Shown: positions 10,401-25,400, counted from the first letter of the stretch. The stretch is DNA of 64,000 bases from Caenorhabditis remanei (GCF_010183535.1 NC_071332.1:3100001-3164000), one strand, 5' to 3'. Numbers and translations are program-made. Notes: a model not told the origin generated them from the sequence alone.

Positions 10401-13400
10401 GATTTCAAGACGTTTTTTTACCCATAAAACTTGAAAAATGCTCAAAAACTTTGTTCCTTAACCTTATTTTCTTATAAAAATCCACAAAAATATGTTTTTG
10501 CCCCGAAAATCAGGAATTTTTTATCAAAAATACGCGAAAAACAAGTTTTTAGACTTAAAAATACCAAAAATAAGTGGAAAATCACGATTTTCCGTCAAAA
10601 AATGTCCTAAAAATTGTCGAAAAATCAAAAAAATTTCAGATAATTCTGAAACTGCTGCTCTCCGCCTCCTCAAAACTAGAAGGCGATGAACACGAGACGA
10701 TCCTTCAGAATCTTCTCCACGTCGTCAATTTCTGTGATTTCGATTCAGAATCCTCGACGTCGATTCCGATTCTGATTCCACTGAAGACAGTGATGAGACT
10801 CGAGACGAACTACGACGGCTTCTTCAAACTTCATCTGAGTCTGAATATTCTGACGTCGTTGTTCGAAGATGACTTCATGGAGGATTCAGAAGTTCTTCTG
10901 GAGTACTGGACGCCTTCTAAATCGTTTCTGAATGAGGAAAGAGCACCGGAAGAGGCGTGGATTGTGGAGATTTGTCTGAAAGTTTGGATGAAATGTCTGA
11001 AAATGAGAAGGAAGAGAGATTCGGTGGTAGAGCTGGCCGGATTTATTGGGGAGATTTTCTCAACGTTTTATGCGGTTGCTGAGTTTAAAGACGAGGTTAT
11101 GCAAGTGTTGGAACAGGTTTTTCAGGTAAAAATTGAGGAAAAATGGGGGTTTTCAGGTAAAAATATAGGAAAAATGGGATTTTTCAAGAAAAAAAATATT
11201 ATTTTTCTTGGAAAAAACGAGAAAAATGCGATTTTTCATGAAAAAAACTTGTCATTTTCACTGAAAACTGAAAATTATCTTTAGAAATCATGCAGAAAAT
11301 CAGTTTTGGAATGGATTTTTTAGCGTTTTCTTGGATTTTCGTCATTTTTCGACCGAAAATTTACGATGTTTAGAAGAAATTCATGCTATAAATCTTTGAG
11401 ATTGTTTTTGACTGTGTTAAATGGAAAAAATTCGAAAATTTTCAATTTCAGCATGAAAAGAAGTCTATAACGCGAGATTTTTGATTCTCAAAATGCTAAA
11501 AATGCTTATTTTCGTAAAATCCTTTCAAAAAGAGATAATTTTTTAAAATGTTTATAAATTGCTTACAACGCAATGTTATGAGCTGAAAAATATACAGAAA
11601 TGTAGAAATGTAGAAATGTTCCAGCCAAATCAATGAAAATCTCATGAAAATCAGCGAAATCTCCAGATTTTGCAGCTTTTTCTGGGTTAAAACCCCCTAT
11701 TTTCAAATAAAAACCGGAAAAAAATGTTTCGTTGCGGAAAATAATCCAGTTTTCTTCATTTTCTGTTATTTCCTACACGAAAATCCTGAGTTCTCGATGA
11801 ATGTTTTGGTTAAAATCAATGTTTTTGCACAAAAATCACTGAAAATCGCTGGAAATATCATTGAAATTAGAATTTTTGACATTTTCTGTCACAAAAAATC
11901 ATATTTTTGGTTTTCAACTACCTTCTCCTACGATTCTCGGCACAATTCTTACAACTGCGCTCCACCGAAACGCTCTTGACAAATGTCTCTTTTTCTCTGA
12001 GTCTCTCAATTTCGCACATTATTTTCTTCGGTTTCGGTAGAGCGCGGTTGTAAGAATTGTGCCGAGCTAATAGAAAATATGGATAATCCAAAATACACCG
12101 ATTCTCTTGAAAATTTTCTGATTTTCAGCTTTTCACAGCATTTTTAAGCTAGAAACTCCAATTTTCATCCGAAAATGATACATTTTTCGTTTTTTTTAAT
12201 GGGTTATTCGCCGAACCGGTTTGCAAGCATGTAATATCCGCACAGGGATGCGAGGCGTAAGGTCCGCAACGAAAAGTTTTGAAATTACCGGTTCAGTCGC
12301 GATGCGTGTGCGTCGCGTTTTTCATTGAAATATACAACAAACACACGCTAAACTTGAACTTGACACTCAGCCAAGTCAGTTTTTGGCACCGTGCCAACCG
12401 CTGAGCGACGGAGGACCTTGCGTTTTGCACCCCTGTGATATCCTATTTTATCGAAATTTTACCCATCTTTTTCTTCCAGGAAATCCGTGCGTTCATCCAC
12501 GAAAACGAGCAAATTCTGTCAATTCACAAAGATCTTCGAGAGAATCTTCTGGAATGGTTGAATATCTATCTGGAATTGATTGATGACACCACTGATGAAT
12601 TCGGACTACTCAACACGTTCTCCACGTTTCTCGTTGATCTGACATCGAATCAAGAAGTCCATGAGATACCGATGAAATTGTGTTTGGCGCCGAGTGAATT
12701 GTGTGTGGTGAGTTTGGAAAATATCGGTGAAAATCTCATGAAAATTACCGAATTATCAAGATTTTTAGACTAAAAATACGATTTTTCAGCGATTTTTGAG
12801 TGAAAAATGCGCATTTTCGCATAAAAATACAGTTTTTTTCTATCGAAAATCATGAATTTTCGATGGAATTTTTCACAATTATCAGTCATTTTTCATCCTA
12901 AATCATGAGTTTTCAAAATGAATTTTCATTAAAATTATAGATTTTATTCAGAAAAAGTAGCTAAAAATCGCAGAAAATTTATCAGAAACTTCCGAATTCT
13001 GCCAAAATTTTTTCGAAAAATCGGAAAATTACTGAAAAAATTATGTTTTTTTTTTCAAAATCGCTCAAAATTTCACCAGAAAAAAGTATTTTTTAGCTGA
13101 AATTTCAGCTGAAAATCTAATTTTTCAATAAAAGAGACGAATTTTGACGGAGAATTGCGAGAATAAAAGTGCCATAAAAATCTACATTTTCCTTCAGAAA
13201 ATTCTGGTTTTCACTCTATTTTTCCATTTAAACCAAAGTTTTCACTATAATTTTTCTGAAAATCTCATTTTTTGAAAACAAAATTCTGCAAAAAAGAGGC
13301 ATTTAGCTGAAAAATTGAAATTTTTGCTCCATAATCGCTTAAAATCTCACAAAAATCACCTTATTTGCAACATTTTTCAGGCTGAAAATCTCATTTTTCA

Positions 13401-16400
13401 TGGAAAAAAAAATCGATTTTTGACCAAATTTCACTAATTTCCCATCAAATTTCCCCCATTTAAAACAAAATTCTGCAAAAATGAGATATTATGCTGAAAA
13501 ATTAGAATTTTCGTCCCAAAATCGCTTAAAATCTTACAAAAATCACTTTATTTGTGACATTTTTCAGCCGAAAATCTCATTTTTCAATGAAAAAATCGAT
13601 TTCCAGACCCGAATCAAGCTCTCCCTGGAAACCATCCGTACCGACTGCCTCCCCAACTACCTGGACCTCCTCGCCTCTCTCTTCAAGCTCTCCCGAATCC
13701 AAAAACCGGAAAATTTCCAATGGTTCATCCAGGACGTTCAAAAATTCAATTCCATCGAAAACCCGCAATTCCCACGTCTTCTCGGCGCGATTTTGAGTGT
13801 CCAACACCCGATTTGTCAATCATTTTGCAAACAATTCGCACCGTCCGTCGATCAAATGTGGCATAGGCTGAAAAACGATTCGAGTGAATCGACAAGGTGT
13901 ACTGTAACCTCGATAGCGATTTGCCTCGGAAATTGCTCGTTTTTACAAAGTAACGATGAGAAGTTGAAGCAGATTATCCCGTTTTTGTTGATACCTTGTC
14001 TCGGAGACTTTCGGGAGAGAGTTGGTACGAAATGGGATGGATTCAGAATCTCCGGAGCTCAAAGAAACGAATCGATTCTGGATTTACAGCGATTCGCGTC
14101 GGTATTGGAGACGAACGACTCGGAGGAATGGAGAATACGCGCGGCGCAATGCGCTCTGCAAATCGATAAAAAGACTGGAAAATACTTGAATCTAGTGGTT
14201 GATATGAGTCTCTCGGTGATAGCAAAAGCTGAAAATGCTAAAAATGTGACCCAATGCCTCCCTGCGATCACCCATTTCTTGTCTGAAAATCCGCAATTTA
14301 TTGGAGAATTCTTGACGGTTTTGGTGACGAAGCTAGGAAAAGGAGATATATGCAAAGCGATACGGAAAATTATAGAGAATGCCAAAGATGCGAAAGGAAA
14401 TCTGAAAATTGATGAGCAAGCTCTCGCCGTTTCACTCAATGAGCTCACAAAACGAAACGAAGAGAGAAGTTTCAGTGCTGAAAAGGAAATGCTGAAAATG
14501 TGTAGAGCGATGCTGTTGAATGTGGATTCGAGACGACGATTGACGCCGGCGTTCACACCGGTTATCGAGGCGATTCACTTGGCGTTTGGAGAGGAGGAGA
14601 CCGCCGATTGCTATTTGTGGGTGAAAAGAAGACGTGCGGATTCTGAATTTCAGACAGAAAACTGTGTAACTCGATCCTAACAAGAATATGAAAACGGATT
14701 CAGAATAATCGTGTTTTCAACTCTTTCACGAAGAAAATTGGGATTTCTGAAACGCTGATATCACGAGGCTTCTGAATCACTTTTCAAATGTTAGCTAGCG
14801 TGAAAATGATCCGAGATACAATTAGTTGTGTAACTCGCTTCATTTTGATGCTATTCTAAATCTGAAGATAGATTCAGAATCCTCGTTATCACAGCTCTGT
14901 TTTCATGAAAAATTCTAAAAATTTTATTTCTGGAACCGGGACGACGTTGGGATTCTAAATATGTTTTCAGATTTTCTGAAAAATCAAAATAAACCGAGTT
15001 ACACCACTTTCAGACAAAAAGTCGTGTAACTCGCTTCATTTTCATCCTAGCAAGAATCTGAAAACAGATTCGGAATCCTCGTGATCACATCACTCTTTTT
15101 ATGGAAAATTCTGCTTCTGAAACCCTGAAGACGTGAGGATTCTGAATCGATTCATTTGATGGCCGCGGACTAGAAAACTTTTTTCTAGCTTCTGTTGATT
15201 GGTTATCTTTATGATATAAAGACTTTATCCAATAAGCAAAAGCTGGAAGATTTTTTTTCTAGTCCGCGGCCGCTGACGTGCGTTAGTTCGTCTTCACGCG
15301 ATTCTGAATCCTCCTACGTCTTCAAGATTCCATATTAGCCCAGTTCTTACAACTGCGCTCCACCGAAATGCCCCTGAAAAATGTATCTTTTTTCTCTGAG
15401 TCTCTCAATTTCGCACACAATTTTCTTCGGTTTCGGTAGAGCGCGGTTGTAAAAAGCGTGTCGTGCGAATAGATTCCAATAAGACTTGATAATTTTCAGC
15501 CGCGTGTGGGAGCTCGTCACCTGTAAGAGCTCGATGACTGTCGAGCGGAAACAACTGATCTACATCAAACTCATCATCCAAGGATTCCTCGAATCCAACT
15601 CCACGTCTTCTATTCAAAAATTCACTCATAACGTGCTCACGGCAAAGCTTCCAGATGACGTTAAAGCGATCGTGTGCTCCGCCCTTTTCGCTCACGCTTG
15701 CTTCATGGATACACTGGAAATCTGGAATCTCACTATCTCATTTACACGTCAATTAGCTTCAAATCTCGTCAAGAATCTGGTGGACGCGACGGAAGACGAG
15801 CTATTTCAAGCGTTGTTACGTCGATACGCCACGATTTTTACGCGCGCTTTCCTTCATCGATTGTTTTTGGAGTGCTCCGCCGAGCAGCTCGATGAGCTCA
15901 AAATCCGCGAGTTGGCGCAATTTTTTGTGACCCAAATCGCGATTTTTTTCAAATTTTCAAACTTGAACGCGGCGATCTCGACGATCCGCCCGTCTCTCTT
16001 CTACTACTCGATAATTTCGGGTGCCCGTGGGATCCACGCGGAGCACGTGTGCTCCGTCATCGACTTTATCTATCAGGAGCTGACGGCGACCACGCCCACT
16101 TCGATCCCCAAAAATCCGAGCGATATGAAAGTGATTTTGAGTCAACGAAAATCGCTGTGCACCGAGTTGTTTCCGAAAATTGTGCAATTTTTGCAGTTTG
16201 AAGAGGGGGAGGAGGAGCGAAACGAGATCTTTTGGAAGTTCTGCAAAGAGCAGTGTGACTTCAACGAGGAGAATCTGAATGCCGTCACGGCGACGTTCCG
16301 AAAACAAGTTTTCGAGAATTTGCTGCTCGTTGCACCTCATGTACTTTGTGACATTCAGGAGGACTCCAGAATCCCACTGCAACTTCAGAAGACGTACGAG

Positions 16401-19400
16401 ATTATGAAGAAGGGGGAGAGCTTCACGATTGCGACGGCGATGGATACGAGGAATGAGGGAATTGAGATTATATTCACATTCCGGAGCTATTTCACAGTGG
16501 ACGCGTATTTTATGATGAGAGACTCGGCGGCTGCCAGTTTTAGTGTGGTACTTCAGAATCTGAAAACCAGTTTCCTTGACGCGCACTGGTGGGCGATTCT
16601 GATGACGTTGCGGCAGAGTCCGCCTGAGTTGGAATCCACGAGACAGTCTTGGTTCACGTTCATCGAGGAGATTAGTTTGGAGACGTTGTTATCTCATCTA
16701 TGGAGACTTATCACGGATATCTCGAGGGTTTGGAATAATACGGCGATTATTGAGAGAGTGTGGAGTCGGTTGGGCAATGCTAGGTAAAGATTTTGAGACC
16801 GATTCGCTTCAAAATCAAAAGTTTTGGGTGGAGAAAAACAGTATAATGTGTAGATCTCGACAAATATCGCTGTGAAAGAACATTATAATGTAACTAGTCT
16901 TGATTAAAGGTGGAAAATGTCTGGAAAACGGCAAAATAAAGAATACTTGCAAACTGGGCCGCCGCATAACTCGCTTCAAATTCAATATTATGAGCTGAAA
17001 AATATACCAAAGTGTAGATCTCAGCAAATTCTATGTATATGACTTATTCCGGTCCTGATGTCAGATCACTGATGTGTCACGAGACCATTTTTTGTGTTTT
17101 TGTCAAAAAAGTTGTTCTAGGTCAGACCAGCAAACTGGCATCAGGACCGGAATAAGTCATATGCATAGAATTCGATGAGATCTACATTTTCGTATATTTT
17201 TCAGCTCATAATATTGAGTTTGGAGAGAGTTATGCGGCGAGCAAGATTGTAAGTATCATTTTGCGTTCCAGATATTTTTTACTTTTAATCAAGACTACTT
17301 ACATTATAATGTTCTTTCAAAGCGAATATTTGTCGAGATCTACATTTTATTGTTATTTTTTGCTGCACAGAACTCTAATTTTCAAGCGAGTTGCAGATTT
17401 CTTACTGTAGACTTCCTATAATTTTAAAATCTTTTAGTGGGAACATGACGAAACTGTTCTGGGTGGTGCCTGTCGAGGTGGAGAGGAACTTTTTGAATAT
17501 ATCGATTTCGAGATCGAGACAAGTGGATGATGTGCTCGAGTTTATTGGCCAATTTGAAAGATATCCGTCGTTGCAATTTATTGATAATTTGGCGAGCAAG
17601 ATTGAGAGAAACAAAGTGGGAAAGGAGGAGATGACGAAATTGGTATAGGATTGTGGGAATGGGGGAAAGGGACTGAAATTTCAGATTTTGATTTAGAAAA
17701 GTCTGAAAAGATTCTGTTAGCTTCAAAGAGGATTACGGTGACTGTATAGTGTAGAAAAATATGAACTATGATAATACTCAAAAACACCGAAAAATTTCAA
17801 TGTCTCAAATTTTTCCGCCAGAAAATCTTGAACTTTCTAAGTGGCCAATAAACTGACCGATGTTTTTCTGTTGGATTTCTAGGCCATCGGTCTTGAGGCG
17901 AAAGTTCTTCGGCCTTGTCAGTTTCACTTTAATTAAATTGTTTTCAATAGTTTTCAATGATGTTAGTCTATCGATATTGATAAACCAATCGCTTTGAAGA
18001 AAATTGAAAAGAGTTGAAGTGGGACTGACAAGTGGAAGAACTTTTGCCTCAAGACCGGTGGCCTAGAAGTCCAACAGAAAAACATCGGTCAGTTTATTGA
18101 CCACTTAGAAAGTTCAAGATTTTCTGGCGGAAAAATTTGAGACATTGAAATTTTTCGGTGTTTTTGAGTATTATCATAGAAATGTTCATATTTTCAACAT
18201 GTAGTTGTCAAGGTCCGAGCCGGGTTTCAAAAAATGACCCTTTTGTCGAAAATTTTTCAATTTTTCATCGAAAATGTGACCATTTATGATGATTTTTCAG
18301 ACTTTCTTCTAGTTTTAAATAATAGTCGAAAATTTGACTTTTTCGCGAAAAAATTTGAAATTTTAACTTTGGCGCCAATCTGCCCGGGCCTTGACAACTA
18401 TGCAGATTACCGTAATCCTCCGATTTCGAAATCCAAAAAAAACTATCTTTCCCTATTCCAGATCGGCGCTCTCACTGGAATCCTGCCAATGTGTCAATCG
18501 CGAAAACAACGAAACCAACTGATCTCTCTTCTCCAAAAGATCCCAATCACCTTCTCCGTCGCCGCCGATCACGACTTCGTCCGATGGGATCCCTCGTTCA
18601 AATTCTTCTCCGAACCGAGACAGCTGACTCAGGCGGTTCTAGAGGAATGCGCTGAAATTCTGGAGAATATGGTGGGAACGCCCAAGTTGGAATATGCGGA
18701 TAGAACGATGTGTGATGCGTACAAATTCTTTAATTCGAGTCTAGCATCCGAAGAGTGAGACTGAAAATTTTATTTTAAAAAACTTAAAATCGAAAAAAAA
18801 ATTTCAGCATGAAACTCACTATAGATGGGCTGAAAAATATGTATGCAATAATGTGTTCGAAAAAGCCGGAACCTGTAATGATTGAACAAAAAACGATTGA
18901 TGAGCTCACCACGTCTGGAAATTCGCGAAATGAGTCGTTCGCTCGTTGGCTTACTGTACTCATTATAAAATGTGCTGAAATGGCTGAAAATACGGCTTTA
19001 GGGAGCTTGGTACCAATTGCTCATTGTAATGATACTCGGTTTTTGGCGAAGATGGCGATGAGATTCATTCTGACTGTGATTCAGATGGAGAGGGGATCCG
19101 TCACGCAATGGGTACGGTAGTTAGGCATTTTTAGACGAAAATGAAGGAATCTGTTCCAAAATGTGTAGAAAATATGCCGATATACGTATTTTCATGAAAA
19201 TTTTCAGATTTTCAGCTTCTCGCGGCATTTTGAAGCTGAAAAGTTCGATTTTCAGTCGAAAATGATACAAAAATGATCCAAAAACCCGATGAAATTCTCA
19301 GAAAACTTCCGATCTTTAACTGAAAAATTGGATTTCAAAATAAATTTTTTTAAACACTAATTTTGAGGCTTTCTCCAAAAAAAAACACCATTTTTGAGAC

Positions 19401-22400
19401 TGAAAATCTCTGCAAAAAGCTGAAAAATCTAGTAAATCCACCTGAAATTTTTCCACCAGTTTTTCAGCAAAATAGGTATAATTTTTGAGAAAAATTCTAA
19501 TTTTCACCAGTTTTAAACTGGAAAATTGGAATTTTCTTTTGAAAAATTTGTTTTTAAGTGAGATTTCGCGATAATTTTGGGAAATTCGATTGTTTCAGAA
19601 TAAAACTGCTAAAAATCGATCTATTTTGCTGGAAAACAGGAATCACCAAAAAATGTATCATTTTCGGCTGAAAATTGAACTGTACAACTTCAAAATGCCA
19701 TAAAAAACTGAAACTGTATAAAAAATTCCCGAAAATCGGTGTTTTTCGCTGAAAAAATCCTGAATTTTGAGTCATTGAAAAAATCCTGAATTTTGAGTTC
19801 AGTTTTAAAGACGTATTTTTCGGTTTTTGTAATTAAAAATCATAAAATTAGCATGCCCAAAATCTCTTTTTCAATTAATTTTAAAACAAAAAATGCAGTT
19901 AAAAAAAAATAATTTTCCCCCCGGATTTCCAGATTCTGACAACATTCGAGGACGCTCTAACCTGTGCCCTCAAACGACGTCTCACTCATTCCGATCGCGG
20001 CGCGTCCACATTCATTTTCTACGTATTCGACTTTCTCTACATCTACTCGAATTCAGAAGACGTCCGACGTCACAAAGAGATGCGAGAGAAAGTAGTGGAA
20101 TTCTGGAAGTGTATGATGTCATGGACACGAAAAGACTCGCACGGACACGATCAACCGTTGATTGTGACGGTTGCCGAGTCGTTTGGAATGGAGAAACGAT
20201 GCATTCTGTGGCTGGAAGTGTTCATGGAGATGAAGAGGATGGAGCAGCACAAGAAACAGAGCCAACAGCTTCAAGAATCGTCGTCAGGGATTCAGAAGAT
20301 GACGTCTGGAGCGATGTCAACGACAATGGAGAGCTCCTACTATTTCACACTGATGAATTTATACGCACGAATACACGAGTTGAATGGTGTCAAGGGGGCG
20401 TACGCTATGCTGAGCAAGACGCAAATCGATCATGTTTATGGGAAGATTTGTGTGAAGGAGGCGTTCGGAGAGATGCATTCCGCGGCGTCGTTTGGAAAAA
20501 TGACGGGAAAAGGACGAGCGTTTAGTGTGGGTATTCAATTTGGTTGAAAATTGACTTGGAGTAGATTTACGTGGCACTAGGAGCCTTGTGTGGATTTACG
20601 GAGAGTTAGGGACGATTTACAGAAGAGTGGGGTAGATTTACGGGGTGCTAATGTAAATTTACGGGCGGCTAGATACGGTTTACAGAAGAGTGGGGTCGAT
20701 TTACGGGGGAATCGGGGGTAGATTTACGGTGAATCGGGGGTAGATTTACGTGGCACTAGGAGCCTTGTGTGGATTTACGGAGAGTTAGGGACGATTTACA
20801 GAAGAGTGGGGTAGATTCGCGGGGTGCTAATGTAAATTTACGAGCAGCTAGATACGATTTACAGAAGAGTGGGGTCGATTTACGGGGCGCTAATGTAGAT
20901 TTACGAGAAAGTTTGGGTAGATTTACAGGCGTCTAAGGACGATTTACAGAAGAGTGGGGTAGATTTACGGGGTGCTAATGTAGATTTACGGGAGACTAGC
21001 AGTTTAGTGTTTTTAGGAGGAACTTTCGTGTGGATTTACGATCAGGCTGATCGGATCAGCTAAGGACGATTTACAAAAGAGTGTAGAAGAAAATGAGAGA
21101 ATCGCAGTCTGGGGTAGATTTACGAAGATGTTCGGGTGGATTTACGGGAAGACAAGATCTCGGGTCTATTAGCTCGGCACAGTTCTTACAACTGCGCTCC
21201 CCCGAAATGCCCATGAAAAATGTCTCTTTTTCTCTGAATCTCTCAATTTCGTACACAATTTTCTTCAGTTTCGGTAGAGCGCGGTTGTAAGAAGAGTGAG
21301 GTCACATTTCAGCTTTCTGAGTATATAAAAATCGTATTCAATTGTTACAGGCCACGGAAACCATCAAGAAAATGATTGATGAGCAAAATGCACTTGACTA
21401 TGCACCAATTGAGAAGAAGGAGCAAGATGAGTACATCAAATCGCTGAAAACGTTGACACAATGGACATCGAACGATAATGATGTAAGCTATTTGAGATTA
21501 CTGTAGCTACAGTACTCCAATTCGTTTTCAGATCGCCCCATCGCCTCAAGTCTTCTCGAAAACTATCGAAACACGATCCGCTGAGTCTGTAATTTTGACA
21601 ATGATCAAAACCGAGGAACCGCCTGAAATTATTGATGAAATGATTCAAAAAGCTAAGGAAAAGATTGTGGATCGACTATCGGAATTCGCGATCGGCGGAT
21701 CGTGTAGCTATGAGACGTCGACTCCATTCATTATTGAACTTCAGAAGTTGGATGAGATAAGCGAGCTGAAAAATGCGAGAAAGGAGGATTTGTTGGGATT
21801 CGACTCGAAGTTTTGGAAGAATTTGAATAAAGTGAGCAAGAATCAGAGGATTGTGAAGAAAATGAGATTTCTGAAAAGCGCAAAAGTTGCTGAAATCAAA
21901 AACGAACTTTTTTTTCAAAATAAAAGTCTTATAACTCACCATTCCAAAGCGAATATGACGAGATTCAGAATCCCACCGTATTTTCAGCTTCAAAATGGAG
22001 GCGTGAGAATTCTGAATCAGATGGTTCAGAAATCTTGCTTAATGAGAAGATGGCCGTGGACTAGAAAACTCTCTGCCAGAGATTGCTGATCGGCCTAACA
22101 GACCTACAGTAATCCCTGGCTGGGAGTTTTCTATTCCACGGCCGCTGAGTTACGTCGCATGCTTACAATTGAAAATTAAAGGTTTTGATCGAAATTTTTC
22201 TCATTTTTCTAGAAAAAAACCTTTTTACAGGAAAATAGGGGGTTTTTTAGTCCGGAAATTCAGAAATTTGTTTCCCGAGAGGCACGCTAGCTCTAAATTT
22301 TTCAAAATAAAAAACGAGTTACCAGACGTTTGAATCATGTGTGTTTTCCTGTGGCCGTGGACTAGAAAACTCTCTGTTAGAGATTGCTGTAAAAGGCCTA

Positions 22401-25400
22401 CAGTAATCCCCGGCCGCTGAGTTAGGTTACATCATTTAAATTGAATTCTCGTGTTTTCAGCTTTTTGGACACGCCTATCACGAAAAAAGGGTTTTCCGAA
22501 AAGCTGAGACCACGAGGATTCTGAATCACTCTTCAAATTTTGGCTAGCGTGAAAATGGTCCGAGATACAAATAGTTGTGTAACTTGCTTCATTTTGATTC
22601 TATTCAAAATCTGAAGCTAGATTCAGAATCCTCGTGATTCCAGCTCTCTTTTCATAGCATATTCGGCTTCTACAACCGTGAAGACGTTGCGATTCTGAAT
22701 ATGTTTTCAGATTTTGACTGCCATCAAAAAGAACAGAGTTACACGATTGATTTTCAGACAAAAAGCCGTGTAACTCGCTTCATTTTGATGCTATTCAAAG
22801 TCTGAAGCTAGATTCAGAATCCTCGTGTTTCCAGCTCTCTTTTCATGAAAAATTCGATTCTGAATCGATTTCAAAATTTTGATTTTCAAGAAACTGGCAT
22901 CCGTTTGACGGCCGCGGACTAGAAAACTCTCTGTTAGAGATTGCTGGTTGATAACAACCTACAGTAATCCCTATCAGAAACTTTTCTATTCCACGGCCGC
23001 TAAGTGACGTCGCGATTTCAAATTTCCAAATTTTGCTTTAATTTCAGCGCACAAACGACGGTGAGCAATCGATGACAATTCTCGAACCGATTCTCCGTGT
23101 CCGCCGCTCGATGCTCGATATCCGAAGTCAAACGATGAGCGAGAAAGAGAAGGATACAATCAGATCTCGAATCGTCGACTCGCATCTTCAAAGTGCTCGA
23201 ATCGCTCGGCTCACCGGATGTCTCGAAAGAGCACAACTCTCAATCATTAATGCGAAAAAAGTGTTACCATTTGAGAATAAAATCGTGCTGGAAGAGGCGA
23301 AACTCCGCCTACAAACATCGGATGAGCTCAATGGAATGAGTCTATTGGATAGTATCATTGCGAAGAATTTCGCTGAAATTCAGACGACCTATAGTCACAC
23401 TCAACAGTCGACGAATCTTGATATTCAAAAGTCGGCGAAGCTGAAAATCGATTTATTTCCAGAAGAGACGAAAAAGTTGTTCTCATCAGTTCAAATGCTC
23501 CGTATCTCTCATATGATCAAATCGGGGAATACTGTAGGCTTCGAGAAGTTATTCGATGAAACGAAACAGCTCATCGAACTGTTCGCCGGCTCGAATGCCA
23601 TGTACGAAGCCGTCTGGTTTATGGACTATTTGTCGAATTATAATGAGCGGAGCAAGCCGGTGCTCTCACTGCTCACAGCGTATGGAAAAGTGGCTCAGCA
23701 TGAGAAGAATGTGGTGCTGCAGGCGAGAGCGGTGGAGAGAATGACTTCGTTGTGGTTGGCGAATGCGAAGAAAGTGGTGAGAAAACCCTGAAAAGGCGAA
23801 ACAGACAAAAATTTCCAGATTTTTCAAAAAAAAATTTCAGAAAAATTGTCCAAAATCTTCTGAATTTCCGAATTTTTAAAATCTGAAAAAGTTTTTTTCT
23901 GAAAATTTCGTTTTCAAAAAAATATATTTAAATAAAATTTTAGCGTCGAAAAGCTGTCAAAATGCAATATTTCAGTTTTTTTTTTTCATTTTTGACGAAA
24001 AAAGACGAAAATTTTCCAGATTTTTGGGTTTTTTCTCAGAAAAAATTGTCCAAAGTCTTTCGAATTACGAAAAAAAATTTGTAAATTTTGAAGGTCCGGA
24101 ATCAAAATTTTCAAATTTTTTGCTATTTTTCATTGCAAATGAACATTTTTGATGATTTTTCAAAAAAAAAAGGCTTTTTCGCGAGAAAAAAAAAATTGAA
24201 TTTCGAATTTCGGCGCCAATTATCCGGGCCTCGACAATTATGAAAAAGTATACATAGATAACATTTCACCGTCGAAAAGGTGTCAAAGTGTTAAAAATTT
24301 CTAGATTTTCAAAGAAAAAAGCTGAAAAAACGAAAATTTTGATTTTTTACTCATTTTTCCTGTAGAAAAATTCGAAAAATTGGATATTTTTAGCTATTTG
24401 TTCATCCTAAATATTGAAATTTTCAAATTAGAAAAAATTGTCCAAAGTCTTCCGAATTTCTGAAAATTCCGTTTTTTTTTCTATTTTCAAAAAAAAAATA
24501 TATAGATACAATTTCAGCTAAAATTACAGAGAAAATTCAAAAATAGGATATTTTCAGCATTTTTCGATTTTCACCATTTTCCATTCAGATTTTTTTTTTG
24601 AGAATTCTGAATTCGGAATTTTTTTACCAGATCTGAAGCCAAAAAACGCCAATTCCAGTGAGAAATTTTGGAATTCTGAAAATTTTGAGAGCTGCTGCCT
24701 GAATCCTGCTAGAAAGTCGATATTTTTGATCTCAAACTTTTTTTTTCAAAATATCTCGTATTATTGGAAAGCTGAAGACGTCAGGATTCTGAATCTATTA
24801 ACAAAATTACTGTAGCTTCTGAATGAGCTGAGATGTCAGATACTGTAGTTTATGAGATTCAGAATCCTCACAAATGTCGGCTAACTCATATAAATGGAAA
24901 GCTGAAGGCGTGAGGATTCTGAATCCATTTTCAACATTTCTGTAGCTTCTGAATGAATCGAAATACCTAAGATTCTGTAATTTGAAAAGTTCAGAATTAC
25001 TGCGCCGTCAGAATTCTGAATCTAATACCAGATTTTCAGTAGCTTTTGAATAAATAGAGTATCCTCCAAATAAATGAATTTTCAGTCCGACCACATCGCG
25101 AACAACAAAATCTCGAATGGCCAAATCAACGACCTCCGCGCAAACGTGCGTCAAACGTGCACAACGATGAACAACGCGCTCGACGACATTGGCTGGCGTG
25201 CCTTCTACCCGGCGTACGCTGTTCTCACCCGTCATATCGACCATAAAGACGATGAAGTTGCTCGAAATATCAAGATTATGATGAGAAAACTGATTCTCCG
25301 AATGCCACATCAATGTATGTGGCAATCGGCGTATCTCCTCCGTCAAAATATCGCTGGAATCAAGGAAAAGTATATGGAAGTGCTGGCGGATGTCAAAAGA

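Noticed and set aside
14059..14556. Minus-strand 165-codon frame within atl-1 exon 7
   Set aside because: The plus-strand frame is phase-linked to flanking exons; this is a shadow.
15957..16586. Minus-strand 209-codon frame opposite atl-1 exon 8
   Set aside because: No recognisable motif and fully overlapping a supported exon on the other strand.
18234..18461. 5' extension of the exon 10 frame
   Set aside because: It lies inside the CCGGGCC repeat and before a good TTCCAG acceptor; phase fits the acceptor at 18462.
19893..20525. Alternative 210-codon plus frame over atl-1 exon 12
   Set aside because: It is out of frame with exons 11 and 13; the frame reading ILTTFEDALTCALKRR is the linked one.
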